Shown here one piece after another: positions 17,774 to 27,473 of a stretch of 64,000 nt of DNA. The stretch lies in assembly GCA_021732845.1 (NCBI GenBank), contig JAKFUF010000045.1:43857-107856 (forward strand). The letters run 5' to 3'. The stretch is from Planctomycetaceae bacterium. GTDB taxonomy: Bacteria > Planctomycetota > Planctomycetia > Planctomycetales > Planctomycetaceae. How positions within the stretch are numbered: the stretch's first letter is position 1; every line of letters begins with the position of its first letter. The translations under genes were made by a program, and so were the position numbers. The notes beneath the pieces were generated by a model. That model was not told the origin of the DNA. It did not search any database and saw nothing but the letters and a program-made list of their open reading frames with translations.

Positions 17774-18386
17774 GTAGCGTCGGCTTCAGCCGACCGGCGG
17801 GAGACTGCCCCTTCGCTGGAATCAGGGGCGGGTCCGGCGGGGCAGGTCGCCGTGGTGGGTTGAAACCCACGCTACGTAGCGTCGGCTTCAGCCGACCTGC
17901 GGTAGGTAGACCCTCCCTTCGCTGGAATCAGGGGCGGGTCCGGCGAGGCAGGTCGCCGTGGTGGGTTGAAACCCACGCTACGTAGCGTCGGCTTCAGCCG
18001 ACCTGCGGTAGACTCCCTTCGCTGGAATCAGGGGCGGGGTCGGCGGGGCAAGTCGCCGTGGTGGGTTGAAACCCACGCTACGTAGCGTCGGCTTCAGCCG
18101 ACCGGGGGAGACTCTCCCTTCGCTGGAATCAGGGGCGGGTCCGGCGGGGCAAGTCGCCGTGGTGGGTTGAAACCCACGCTACGTAGCGTCGGCTTCAGCC
18201 GACCTGCGGGAGACCCTGCCTTCGCTGGAATCAGGGGCGGGTCCGGCGGGGCAAGTCACCGTGGTGGGTTGAAACCCACGCTACGTAGCGTCGGCTTCAG
18301 CCGACCTGCGGGAGACCCACCCTTCGCTGGAATCAGGGGCGGGTCCGGCGGGGCAAGTCACCGTGGTGGGTTGAAACCCACGCTAC
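17774..18386. repeat. Six tandem ~100-bp repeats
   Basis: Units start with GTAGCGTCGGCTTCAGCCGA at 17774, 17876, 17982, 18082, 18183 and 18285 (spacing 100-106 bp). Each also has the palindrome GTGGGTTGAAACCCAC, followed by GCTAC that pairs with the GTAGC of the next unit. Units are close to identical, differing mainly by small length changes around GGGAGACC. A frame read through the array is repetitive and is not a gene. Confidence 0.9.
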
Positions 18387-18502
18387 GGGTCCGGCGGAGC
18401 AAGTCCGGTCAGCCGGGCTTGCGTGGGAGACGTTCGGGGATCACACTGTATTCTTCCCATTCTCTCCGAGCTGACCCAGACCAAAGATCGCGGACGTCGA
18501 CC

Positions 18503-19486
18503 ATGGAACAAGATCTCATTGCCGAACCCGATCGCGATGTGACCGAGATCGACCAATGGTGGAGGCAGATTGACTGGGGCTGCGTGGCCGGGATTACCGT
18601 CCTGCACATTGGCGCGGCCTGCACGCTGGTGCCGCTGTTTCTGCCGGCGGGCTCGCCCTTAACGAAATACTTCTTCAGTTGGGAAGCCGTCATCCTGTTC
18701 CTGGTGCTGCAGTTCGTCTGCGGCATCTCGAACAACATCGGCATGCACCGGCTGCTGACGCACCGGACTTATAAGACCTGGAAGTGGTTCGAGTACTTCC
18801 TGGCGGCGATGGCGACGCTGAACTGGCAGGGTGGACCGATCTGGTGGGTGGCCTCGCACCGCCTGCACCATCGCCTGTCCGACCGCCATGGCGATCCGCA
18901 TTCGCCACGCAACAATTTCTTCTGGGGCCACATCGGCTGGATGATGGTCAAGGATCCGCGGTTCGCGACGCTGGACAGCTACGGGCGGTACGCCGCCGAC
19001 ATCAACAAGGATCCGGTCCACCGCTTCATCGAGACCTACCGCGTGCTGTGGCACTTCGTGGTCGCAGGCATCTGCTACTTGATTGCCGGCTGGCCGGGCG
19101 TGCTCTGGGGAGCGTGCCTGCGGACCGTGGCGATCGTCGAAGTCACCGGCCTGGTGAATTCGGCCTCCCACCGCTTTGGCTATCGGACCTTCAACACCAA
19201 CGACGATTCCCGCAACTTGTGGTGGGTGGCGTACATCACCTACGGCGAGTGGCACCACAACCATCATGCGTACCCGAACTCCGCCCAGCACGGGTTTTAC
19301 TGGTGGGAATCGGATTTGAGCTTCCAGATCATCACCGCCCTGAGCTGGGTGGGAATCACGTGGGACATCCGCACTCCGCCTAAAACCCTGCTGGCTGCCC
19401 CCCGACAGACCGGGCTGCTGGAAGTGCCAGAGGACGCCATGCCGGAACGGGCGTCACAGCTCGAAGTGGCTCGTCTAACCTCGTGA
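18503..19486 (+). CDS. Membrane fatty-acid (acyl-CoA) desaturase, delta-9 type
   Basis: A 327-residue di-iron integral membrane desaturase that introduces a cis double bond into acyl chains. All three histidine boxes are present: HRLLTH (82-87), HRLHH (119-123) and HHNHH (251-255). About four membrane helices are visible. The ATG at 18503 begins just before the conserved part; a longer frame into the tandem array is spurious. It is monocistronic by spacing, with the esterase 74 bp downstream. Confidence 0.9.
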   Translation: MEQDLIAEPDRDVTEIDQWWRQIDWGCVAGITVLHIGAACTLVPLFLPAGSPLTKYFFSWEAVILFLVLQFVCGISNNIGMHRLLTHRTYKTWKWFEYFLAAMATLNWQGGPIWWVASHRLHHRLSDRHGDPHSPRNNFFWGHIGWMMVKDPRFATLDSYGRYAADINKDPVHRFIETYRVLWHFVVAGICYLIAGWPGVLWGACLRTVAIVEVTGLVNSASHRFGYRTFNTNDDSRNLWWVAYITYGEWHHNHHAYPNSAQHGFYWWESDLSFQIITALSWVGITWDIRTPPKTLLAAPRQTGLLEVPEDAMPERASQLEVARLTS

Positions 19487-19551
19487 ATCGCTGCTCAATT
19501 CGCTGTGCTCCCATTCCGCCAAACCACGAGCAGTGTACTTTCCGCTCTTGA

Positions 19552-20409
<858 letters not shown>

Positions 20410-20472
20410 TCGGCGGTAGCCCGCCATTTCGATCTCTGGGGCCAGGCCAATCGGCGCAGACCGGGAAACAAA

Positions 20473-20795
20473 TCAAATCCCCACGGGCCAGCGGCGGCAA
20501 AATTCGAGCGACTGGCCGGTTTCCAGCAGGCTTTTCAGACTGCACAGCAACCCTGGCCAGCCGCTGGACAGGCCTTCGATCAGTTTTGAGCCGGGCTTTT
20601 CCATCTCATGCGTGATGGTCAGCTTGACCGCGTCGTCCTGAGGCTCAAGTTCATAGGTGGCCCGGTGGCCCGCGAGTGCCCCTCTTCGCGCAGATGGGGC
20701 ATGAATTCTTTGCGCCAGGAGAGGACCAGCCGGCGCGGGGGATCGATCTCGAGCCCGAAATCCTGACACTGAGACGCGGCGGCAGTTCGCATCGA
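20473..20795 (-). pseudogene. Truncated, frameshifted SRPBCC/AHSA1-type domain gene
   Basis: The reverse strand reads FGLEIDPPRRLVLSWRKEF and, after a frame change, TYELEPQDDAVKLTITHEME followed by GWPGLLCSLKSLLETG, the C-terminal half of an AHSA1/SRPBCC ligand-binding domain. The frame breaks at a tandem duplication of GGGCCACC (reverse strand GGGCCACCGGGCCACC, about 20661-20676); removing one copy restores a continuous reading. The N-terminal ~70 residues expected for the domain are absent. It lies directly after ubiX. Confidence 0.65.
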
Positions 20796-20808
20796 GCGCG
20801 GCGGTTTT

Positions 20809-21492
20809 TCAGGTTCCCCAGCGGCGGAACAGATTGTGTTCCACGCCGAGTTGGTCGCAGATGCGACCCACCACGAAATCGATCAGGTGGTGGATGCTGG
20901 TCGGGTTGTGATAGAAGCCCGGCATGGCCGGCAGGATGACGCCTCCAGCATCGGAAAGTCGCTTCATATTGTCGAGCTGAATGCTGCCCAGCGGAGTCTC
21001 CCGCGGCACCACGATCAGCTTGCGGCGTTCTTTGAGATGCACATCGGCGGCGCGGTGGATCAGGTTTTCGGAATGGCCGCCGGCAATGCTGGCGAGCGTT
21101 CCCATCGAACAGGGGCAGATCACCATGCCCTCGGTGAGAAATGAGCCACTGGCGATGCTGACGCTGAAGTCCTGGTAGTGGTGGTAAATCACGCGGCCGT
21201 GCGGAATTTCGCTGAGAACCGCCGACCCGCCGGGGTCGAGCGGCTGGTGCTGCGCGGGGCGCAGCAGCCGCAGGGCACTGTCTGAGGCCAGATCGTTTTC
21301 GTTTGGCAGCAGTTGGCTCAACGAAAACTTCTGAAGATCGATCTTCAATGCCAGTTCGCGGTCCAGGACCACAGTCGCCGCCGGGCTGATCACCAGATGC
21401 ACCGTGCGCCCAATGGTCAGCAGCACCTCAAGCAGACGCACGGCGTAAATGGCACCACTGGCACCAGTCATGGCAACAACGAGATCACGCAT
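20809..21492 (-). CDS. ubiX: UbiX family flavin prenyltransferase
   Basis: A 227-residue enzyme that prenylates FMN to make the cofactor of UbiD-type decarboxylases. The N-terminal flavodoxin-like strand VVAMTGASGAIYAVRLLEVL and the signatures CSMGTLASIAGG, VPRETPLG and PAMPGFYHNP are visible. The ATG at 21492 is preferred to an upstream TTG at 21516. It is the third gene of a minus-strand run (xerC, deacetylase, ubiX). No ubiD is in the window. Confidence 0.92.
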   Translation of the reverse strand: MRDLVVAMTGASGAIYAVRLLEVLLTIGRTVHLVISPAATVVLDRELALKIDLQKFSLSQLLPNENDLASDSALRLLRPAQHQPLDPGGSAVLSEIPHGRVIYHHYQDFSVSIASGSFLTEGMVICPCSMGTLASIAGGHSENLIHRAADVHLKERRKLIVVPRETPLGSIQLDNMKRLSDAGGVILPAMPGFYHNPTSIHHLIDFVVGRICDQLGVEHNLFRRWGT

Positions 21493-21557
21493 GGAAGACC
21501 GAATCGACTTGGACAATGCTGCCGGGGATCAGGGATCGTGACATCCACAAGCTGCCC

Positions 21558-22385
21558 CTACTTTACCACTTCCCGTCGCTGGGTGCCTTGTGGCAGCAGC
21601 TTGAAAGTCCAGCCGTGTTCCAGCAGATGCGGCAGCAGCCGGGCGAGGGCGGCTGGGGTGCGGTCGACGGTTTGCGGGTTGTCGTGCAGTACCAGGATGC
21701 TGCCCGGCCGCAGATGCCGCAGCGTGAACCGGCAGATCTGATCGACGCTGGTTTGTGGCGAAAAGTCGGCAGGCAGCAGATCCCACAGGACCAGTTGCTG
21801 ATGCTGCTCGCGGCACCAATTTCGCAGCTTGGCCGTGAAATGCCCATGCGGGGGGCGGACCGCCGTGACCGGCCGGCCGGACTGGTCTTCCAGCAGGGTG
21901 CGGGTCTGCTGGAGTTCCTGAGCCACGGCGGGAAACAGGGAACTCCAAGCGTCGCGGTGGGTGTAGGTGTGATTGCCGATGGCATGTCCGGCCGCAACCA
22001 TCCGTGGCACCGCCTCCGGCCAGGCCTTTGCATTCTGTCCGACCAGAAAGAAGGTGGCCGGCACGGAGTGCCGTGCGAACAGGTCCAGCAGTCGCGGCGT
22101 GCCAGTCTCGGTGGGGCCATCGTCAACGGTCAGATAAAGCGTTCTGTTTCCCGTTTGAGGATCCACGCGGTCGCAGACCGGGCCGCGGAACAGAACGTCG
22201 GGGAACCACGGGGCCGCGCAGCGGCAGGCGTAGGTGCCCCAGAAGTCGATGTGCCGCGAATGCCCCTCTTGGCGACGTGCACGCCAACGGCGATAGGCCG
22301 TCTCGCCCATTGTCTGCAGGGCTTGGTGCCAGCCGCACGAATTGCTGATGCCCGCGGCAATGTGGGGGGATTCAAATGCCGACAT
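21558..22385 (-). CDS. Polysaccharide deacetylase (NodB) family protein
   Basis: A 275-residue NodB-fold deacetylase. Metal and catalytic motifs: TVDDGP (86-91), the H139/H143 pair in GNHTYTH, RPPHG (motif 3) and LHDNPQ (motif 5). There is no obvious signal peptide. Typical substrates are N-acetylated glycans or lipid-linked sugars. It starts 12 bp after the xerC stop codon, so the two are probably cotranscribed. Confidence 0.9.
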   Translation of the reverse strand: MSAFESPHIAAGISNSCGWHQALQTMGETAYRRWRARRQEGHSRHIDFWGTYACRCAAPWFPDVLFRGPVCDRVDPQTGNRTLYLTVDDGPTETGTPRLLDLFARHSVPATFFLVGQNAKAWPEAVPRMVAAGHAIGNHTYTHRDAWSSLFPAVAQELQQTRTLLEDQSGRPVTAVRPPHGHFTAKLRNWCREQHQQLVLWDLLPADFSPQTSVDQICRFTLRHLRPGSILVLHDNPQTVDRTPAALARLLPHLLEHGWTFKLLPQGTQRREVVK

Positions 22386-22397
22386 GAATGTGCCTAC

Positions 22398-23321
22398 CTA
22401 CTTGGCGGCCGTTTTTTGGCGACTGGCCGAATGCGGGTGGGCCTTTTCGTAGGTCTCCTGCAGCCGGCGGGTGCTCACATGGGTGTAGATCTGCGTGGTG
22501 GTCAGGCTTTTGTGGCCCAGCAGTTCCTGCACGCTGCGCAGGTCCGCACCGCCATCCAAGAGGTGTGTGGCAAAGCTGTGCCGCAGGGTGTGGGGCGTGG
22601 TGAGCGAATCGAGACCGGTGATTGCCAGGTACTTTTCGAGCAGGCGGCCGACGCTCCTGGTGGTCAGCCGGCGGCCGTGCTTGTTGAGGAACATGGCCGT
22701 TTGCTGCAATGCGGGGGCCTTCGGGTCGGGCTTTCGCACTTCGAGCCAGCGGGTGAGCGCCTTGGTGGCATACTTGCCGATGAGCGCCACACGCTCTTTG
22801 CGGCCCTTGCCTTTGACCCGCACGATCCCCGCGTCGCGGTCCCAGTTTTCGATGTTCAGCGACGCCAGCTCGGCAACGCGGAGGCCGGCCGAATACAGGG
22901 TTTCGAAGATCGCCCGGTCACGGAGGCCCATCGGGTTGTTGGCTGGCGGGGCTTCCAGCAGTTTGGAAATCTGTTCGGTCGACAGAAAGTGCGGCAACCG
23001 GCGGCCGATGCGGGGCGTCCGCAGGGCGGCGGCGGGGTTGGCATCGATCAGTTTTTCGCGAGAACAATACCGAAACAAGCTGCGGAGGCAGGCCAGACGG
23101 CGGGCGATGGTCGTCTTCGCGTAGTCGCACTCATGCAGGTAGGCGACGTAGCCACGGAGAGTGACGATCGTAATCTCGGTGATCGCCGGGACGCCGCCGC
23201 ACCGGTCGCGCAGATACTCCTGCAGGCTCTCCAGATCCTCGTGATACGATTTGAGCGTCAGCGGCGAACAGTTTCGCTCGAGCTTCAGGTATTGGAGGAA
23301 CGCGCTGATCGCAGAAATCAT
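22398..23321 (-). CDS. xerC: Tyrosine recombinase, XerC-like
   Basis: A 307-residue site-specific recombinase, the likely chromosome-dimer resolvase. The N-terminal SAM-like core-binding domain spans ~1-95; catalytic residues are R148, K172, H244, R247, H270 and nucleophile Y279 (TTTQIYTHV). Length and motifs are typical of XerC/XerD, in contrast to the truncated phage-type integrase at 42.6-43.2 kb. The start ATG at 23321 is embedded in a repeat arm (GAAAATCGAAAATGA), so the repeat borders or supplies the initiation codon; longer frames translate the repeat ([10 protein letters not shown]). Confidence 0.9.
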   Translation of the reverse strand: MISAISAFLQYLKLERNCSPLTLKSYHEDLESLQEYLRDRCGGVPAITEITIVTLRGYVAYLHECDYAKTTIARRLACLRSLFRYCSREKLIDANPAAALRTPRIGRRLPHFLSTEQISKLLEAPPANNPMGLRDRAIFETLYSAGLRVAELASLNIENWDRDAGIVRVKGKGRKERVALIGKYATKALTRWLEVRKPDPKAPALQQTAMFLNKHGRRLTTRSVGRLLEKYLAITGLDSLTTPHTLRHSFATHLLDGGADLRSVQELLGHKSLTTTQIYTHVSTRRLQETYEKAHPHSASRQKTAAK

Positions 23322-23718
23322 TTTCGATTTTCGATTAAGGATTTTCGATTTGACGCATCCAACAAAGTCTTCTTCGGCGTTCAAACGAAGCTCTAATCTC
23401 GAGTCTGGTGTCGCCGACAAAAGATAACTTCAAAAATCCGTGTTTCATCTGTGTTCAATCCGTGGCTCTTCCACGCAGCACTTGCAGAGTGCCTTGCGGC
23501 CAAACCGCCAGTGACGAATCGACCTGCCTGCCGATGCAAGAGGTAAAACCCGCCATAGATGAGACACAGAATGAACACGGATTTAAGTGTGGGCGAAGAC
23601 CACGGTGCAGACGGATGGTCAGTCGCTTATCCTGGTCTTTGTGGCTCGGCAACGTCGAAATCCGATTGTCTTTAGGCGATACGAACGTCGCTCGTCGCGC
23701 CCAAAAACGAAAATGCCC
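23322..23718. other. Gap upstream of xerC with a TCGAAAA-family repeat arm
   Basis: The arm of reiterated ATTTTCGATT lies at 23320-23352. The remaining ~350 bp show no credible gene: the frames present are short and without ribosome binding sites. An imperfect match to the ACACGGATTTAAGT / TCCGTGTTTCATCTGTGTTC word style occurs at 23430-23600. Confidence 0.5.
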
Positions 23719-23979
23719 TCACTTGCTTTCGCCGAACCGCGGAGCCTGCTGGGGTTGCTCGCCGATGTGCGGGCCACCGGTACCGGCAACTCCACTGTCG
23801 CGCTGTTTGCGGACCTTTTGGCTCAGAACCGCGGCGTCGTACCAGGAAAAGCTCAAGTCCGGGTCACCGGCAAAGCGGCCGAAGGTCTGCATGACGGCGG
23901 CGGGGCTCTCGTCATCGTACAGGAAGATGTACCGCTCGGATTCCTTCACGAGGGCGATGACGTTGATTCCCTGGGACAT
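23719..23979 (-). CDS. Small conserved-looking protein of unknown function
   Basis: An 86-residue protein. The N-terminal ~55 residues look folded (INVIALVKESERYIFLYDDE, then FAGDPDLSFSWYDAAVLSQK); the tail is Gly/Gln-rich. GGGAGA lies seven bases before the ATG. I have the impression that planctomycetes carry similar short proteins with the IALVKG.ERYIFLYDD pattern, but I cannot assign a family or function. It lies 397 bp upstream of xerC on the same strand. Confidence 0.65.
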   Translation of the reverse strand: MSQGINVIALVKESERYIFLYDDESPAAVMQTFGRFAGDPDLSFSWYDAAVLSQKVRKQRDSGVAGTGGPHIGEQPQQAPRFGESK

Positions 23980-24048
23980 TCCATTCTCCCGCTGTGCGCC
24001 GCTGGCTGTCGTGTTCCTGTTATCGGGTTGAAACTGCCGGACGATTCG

Positions 24049-24990
24049 CTATTTCCAGAACGGGAAGACGTATTCCGTATGAACCGTACCACCATGCAGC
24101 GACAGCATCTCCAGCACCATCAGATATGAGGCAAAACGGATGAAGTCATCGCTGCGGTGCAGATGCGCCTCCCAGTCGCCGCTGCGGCGGTCCGCGCGGT
24201 AATGCACATAGTTCTTGAGCAGATGAATCAGTTTGGGGTCGGCACCATCAAACAGCCGGGTGTAGGTCATCAGTGGCTCAATCGTGGGGCGGGGACCACG
24301 GGCCGGCTCAAACATCGCCGGCGGCGGAGGCAGCGGTGCTGCCATGCCCGGCTCCGAAACCAGATGCGCCCTGGGCGACAACACTTCGCCGCCCTCCAGC
24401 CGAGGCAGCAATCCCGGCCTGGCCGCTGCCTCGTCCGCAGAGGTCGGTAATTCGTCGATCTCAGGTAGTTCCGGCAGAGGTTCGTCCGGGGATTGGGCAC
24501 GCAACACCGGTCCCATCTGCCCAAGCGGCACCGGAGCATCCGCCGGGTCACACGGCCCGTCGCCGGGGATCGCGAACATCCATTTCCGCGGCGAGTACCA
24601 CTGTATCTGCAGCCCCAGCTTGGGCGGATAGTACGGGTCGTACTCGCTGACAGCACCAACCACGACGGCATCGCAGTTCAAGATGCGGGCCAGTTCGAGG
24701 GCGTCTTCCGGGCTGGCCATCGACAGCCGGTTCTCTTCGATGGCCTGCTCGACGACACCGACGGGAATCACCTCAAATCCAGGCGATTTCTGCAGTTCTG
24801 TATAATAAGCGATGGCAAAGCGGCGGCCGTCGACCGTCCGCTCGGCACTGAGATTGAAAAACGGAGCGACCGCCACCTTGGTCAGATTCGGTATCGGATT
24901 CGAGGCGGAAACCGGTACCGTGGCACATCCGCAGACACTGCTCGTCAGAACGAGCAGCAAAATCCAAGAAATTTGCCGAAATGCCGACAC
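24049..24990 (-). CDS. Lipoprotein with TolB-N/GNA1162-like N-terminal domain
   Basis: A 313-residue lipoprotein: signal residues 1-21 with lipobox VCGC (Cys22). Residues ~35-125 (KVAVAPFFNLSAERTVDGRR, and LARILNCDAVVVGAVSEYDP) follow the pattern of envelope proteins such as CsgG, LpoB or GNA1162 that bind partner subunits. A Pro/Glu-rich linker (~150-235) is followed by a C-terminal helical part (YVHYRADRRSGDWEAHLHRS). Initiation is at GTG with GGGAG upstream. Its partner and role are unknown. Confidence 0.65.
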   Translation of the reverse strand: MSAFRQISWILLLVLTSSVCGCATVPVSASNPIPNLTKVAVAPFFNLSAERTVDGRRFAIAYYTELQKSPGFEVIPVGVVEQAIEENRLSMASPEDALELARILNCDAVVVGAVSEYDPYYPPKLGLQIQWYSPRKWMFAIPGDGPCDPADAPVPLGQMGPVLRAQSPDEPLPELPEIDELPTSADEAAARPGLLPRLEGGEVLSPRAHLVSEPGMAAPLPPPPAMFEPARGPRPTIEPLMTYTRLFDGADPKLIHLLKNYVHYRADRRSGDWEAHLHRSDDFIRFASYLMVLEMLSLHGGTVHTEYVFPFWK

Positions 24991-25084
24991 AGGGACTCCC
25001 AGAAAAGTGACTCCCCTCTCTCATCGGCAATTTCCGCACGACCGCTACAGTCTGCGCAGCCTCCGCAGTCGGATTTGGGAGACA

Positions 25085-25200
25085 GAGTGTATTTGCCACC
25101 CCACCGAGTTTATCTCGGTGGTTACCGGGCCTTTGCACTACGGCCACCCGGTTTTCCCGTAGTGCGAAGGCCCATTTCCACCCCGGCGAGCGAGGTGGCG
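25085..25200. repeat. Palindromic repeat related to the 8.8-10.1 kb array
   Basis: CACCGAGTTTATCTCGGTGG, GGGCCTTTGCACTACGG...CCGTAGTGCGAAGGCCC and GCGAGCGAGGTGG repeat the palindromes found at 9160-9260, here as a single dispersed copy just downstream of truA and upstream of the lipoprotein gene. Confidence 0.7.
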
Positions 25201-25216
25201 TTGAAGGGAGCACTGG

Positions 25217-26032
25217 TCAATCACCTTCATAGTCCACCTGGACCATGTACAAGCCGCACGCCGGGGCGGTGGAACCGGCCGCGCTACGGATCTGAGATTC
25301 CAGGATCCGCTGGATGTCACTACGGGTCCATTTGCCACGACCGACGTTGATCAAGGTGCCGGTGATCGTCCGCACCATGTTGTAGAGGAAGCCGTCAGCC
25401 ACGATCTCGAGGGTGATGAACGGCAACTGTCCATCCGGGGGCGGCAGCGCCATCGCTTGTGGCGCAAACATCGGCCAGCCGGCGGTCCGCCGCACGGTCA
25501 CTTCCAGCACAGTCCGGACACTCGTGGCTTTATTGGGCCAGTCGGTCTCAAAACAGCGGAAATCGTGCTTTCCAACCAGGACTTGGGCCGCGTCGTGCAT
25601 CGCCTCCGCATCCAGTTCCCGCCGCAGGTAATAGACGTATTGCCGCAAAAACGGCAGCGGCCATGGCCAGTTCTGGATCACATAGCGATACCGTTTGCGT
25701 TTGGCCGAGAACGTGGCATGAAAGTCGGCCGGGACTTCGCGGGCCTCGCGGATCACGATGTCGTACGGCAGGCACGACTGCAGCGCCGACGGCCAGTTGC
25801 CGACCGGGATGGTCGAAGCGGTCTGAAAGCTGATCACCTGCCCCAGCGCATGGACGCCCGAATCGGTCCGGCCGGCAGCCAGCACGGGGCAGTGGTGACC
25901 GACCAGTTTCTCGATCCCCTTTTCGATGGCCGCCTGGATCGATGGCCCGTTGGGCTGCGACTGCCAGCCCACGTAGTTGCTGCCATCGTAAGCCACGGTC
26001 ATACGGATGTTGCGCGTTGGCGGAGTGTTCAT
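25217..26032 (-). CDS. truA: tRNA pseudouridine(38-40) synthase
   Basis: A 271-residue TruA that modifies U38-U40 in tRNA anticodon stems. The catalytic Asp57 is in GRTDSGVHA; the C-terminal motif FLYNMVRTITGTLINVGRGK is present. The ATG at 26032 overlaps the TGA of the prepilin peptidase gene (ATGA), implying translational coupling; frame extension further upstream would translate that gene's end. Confidence 0.96.
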   Translation of the reverse strand: MNTPPTRNIRMTVAYDGSNYVGWQSQPNGPSIQAAIEKGIEKLVGHHCPVLAAGRTDSGVHALGQVISFQTASTIPVGNWPSALQSCLPYDIVIREAREVPADFHATFSAKRKRYRYVIQNWPWPLPFLRQYVYYLRRELDAEAMHDAAQVLVGKHDFRCFETDWPNKATSVRTVLEVTVRRTAGWPMFAPQAMALPPPDGQLPFITLEIVADGFLYNMVRTITGTLINVGRGKWTRSDIQRILESQIRSAAGSTAPACGLYMVQVDYEGD

Positions 26033-27381
26033 TTGCGCTGCTGCCACGCGCGCCAGGCGCTGCCCGGAAGTCCGCTGCGCCACACATGCTGTGGCTCCTG
26101 CCCACGGCTGGACCGGGCACCGGGCCACAGGTCAGCCGGCCAGCGGCCCTGCTGCTGGTCGACCTGTTCCCCTGCCAGGTAGGCGAGCTGGTCTGCCGGC
26201 AGCCACTCGACCAGCGCTTCGTCGACATACTCGACTCCCAGCCGGCGCAGAATGCATTTCGAGAGCATCAGCAGCCCCGCCATGGAGGGCACCATCACCA
26301 GCACCACGACCGGCAGAAAGACGCCCAAACTCAGCATCCCCTGCTCGAAGGGGGGATAAATCCATTTCCAGCCCGCCAGCAACAGCAGCGTTGCCGCGCT
26401 TAAATACGGTCCATACGGGATCTCGTGGCTCCGCTGGAACGGCAGCATCAACACGGTCACCAGCAGTGCCAGGAAAGGCGCCAGGAAGAACACGACCACC
26501 GTGGCCTGCCAGCCGAGGAAAGCCCCCACCATCGCCAGCAGATAGATGTCGCCGTCACCCATCGCCTCGCGGTTCAACGACCAGAAGCCGACCACGCGCA
26601 CGATCCACACGATCAGCGCCCCGACGGCGATTCCAGCCAGGCTGACCGCCAATCCGTGCCAGTGCGGATGGGCCGTCACCCACTGCGGAACTCCGGTAAA
26701 GGTGATCGCCTCCCAAATGGAGGGCGGAATCCAGGAGGGTGGCCCATTGGCCGGGCTGAACATCCGAAAGATGTCGCGGGCGGTCAGCCCCCGCGGGTGC
26801 GAGTACCAGACCGGAACCAAATAGAACTGTCCGACGACGAAATTTCCCAGAATCCCCACGATCGTGGCGGGGCGGGTCACCGAATCGGGAATGATCATCA
26901 GGTCAAAGTCGATGAACGTCGCGGCGATCAGCGCGATCACCAGGACCATGTGAAATCCGTACCGCCAGTTCGGCAGGCCCGGCCCCGACCACCAGAGGGG
27001 GCCATGAACGGGGAACGGCCCGTAGTCCTGATACAGCGTGCTGAGCTGCCAGGTTCCTGGCGGATACACTTCACAGAAGTAGAGCCCGACAAAAATCAGG
27101 GCCGTGAGCAGTTCGATGGCCGGGTAGCGCCAGGAAATCTTCAGGCGGCAATCGCGGCACCGGCCACGCAGGAGCAGCCACCCGAAGATCGGCAAGTTGT
27201 CGTACGATCGAATCGGCGACTGACACTTGGGGCAGTGCGAAGGCGGGTACAACAGCGTGCCCCATGCCCGCCACACGCCCTCGTGGCGCGGCAGACGATA
27301 GATGCACACATTGAGAAAACTCCCCAGACACGCCCCCAGCATGAACAGCCAGATGACGGTCACGACGTACACAATGTCCAA
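26029..27381 (-). CDS. pilD: Prepilin peptidase (A24), unusually long
   Basis: A 450-residue membrane aspartic protease/N-methyltransferase. The N-terminal domain has GSFLNVCIYRLPR and the paired zinc knuckles C50/C53 and C75/C78. The peptidase aspartates lie in FIDFDLMIIPD (156-166) and MGDGDIYLL. Typical members have 250-290 residues; the excess is a ~110-residue insertion between the two aspartate segments and a ~70-residue soluble tail. It starts with TTG, supported by AGGAG seven bases upstream. It could process prepilins for the Tad genes at 14-17.8 kb or for type II-like pseudopilins. Confidence 0.9.
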   Translation of the reverse strand: MDIVYVVTVIWLFMLGACLGSFLNVCIYRLPRHEGVWRAWGTLLYPPSHCPKCQSPIRSYDNLPIFGWLLLRGRCRDCRLKISWRYPAIELLTALIFVGLYFCEVYPPGTWQLSTLYQDYGPFPVHGPLWWSGPGLPNWRYGFHMVLVIALIAATFIDFDLMIIPDSVTRPATIVGILGNFVVGQFYLVPVWYSHPRGLTARDIFRMFSPANGPPSWIPPSIWEAITFTGVPQWVTAHPHWHGLAVSLAGIAVGALIVWIVRVVGFWSLNREAMGDGDIYLLAMVGAFLGWQATVVVFFLAPFLALLVTVLMLPFQRSHEIPYGPYLSAATLLLLAGWKWIYPPFEQGMLSLGVFLPVVVLVMVPSMAGLLMLSKCILRRLGVEYVDEALVEWLPADQLAYLAGEQVDQQQGRWPADLWPGARSSRGQEPQHVWRSGLPGSAWRAWQQRK

Positions 27382-27473
27382 GCCCGACTCCTGCTGACCC
27401 CGTAGGATGGGCTTCCTAGCCCGTCCCAGGGCGGCTGACGCTTCTTGATTGCCCCACGGCCAGGAAGGCCGTG

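Noticed and set aside
17774..18386. Regular repeats that could suggest a CRISPR array
   Set aside because: Repeats fill almost the whole unit; there are no unique spacers, the period is ~100 bp, and no cas genes are near.
18167..18502. N-terminal extension of the desaturase through the tandem repeats
   Set aside because: It only translates the repeats (reiterated LKPTLRSVGFSRP); the family start is at 18503.
21516..23396. Plus-strand frame of 626 codons opposite xerC and the deacetylase gene
   Set aside because: Antisense of two genes with intact catalytic motifs; no domain visible.
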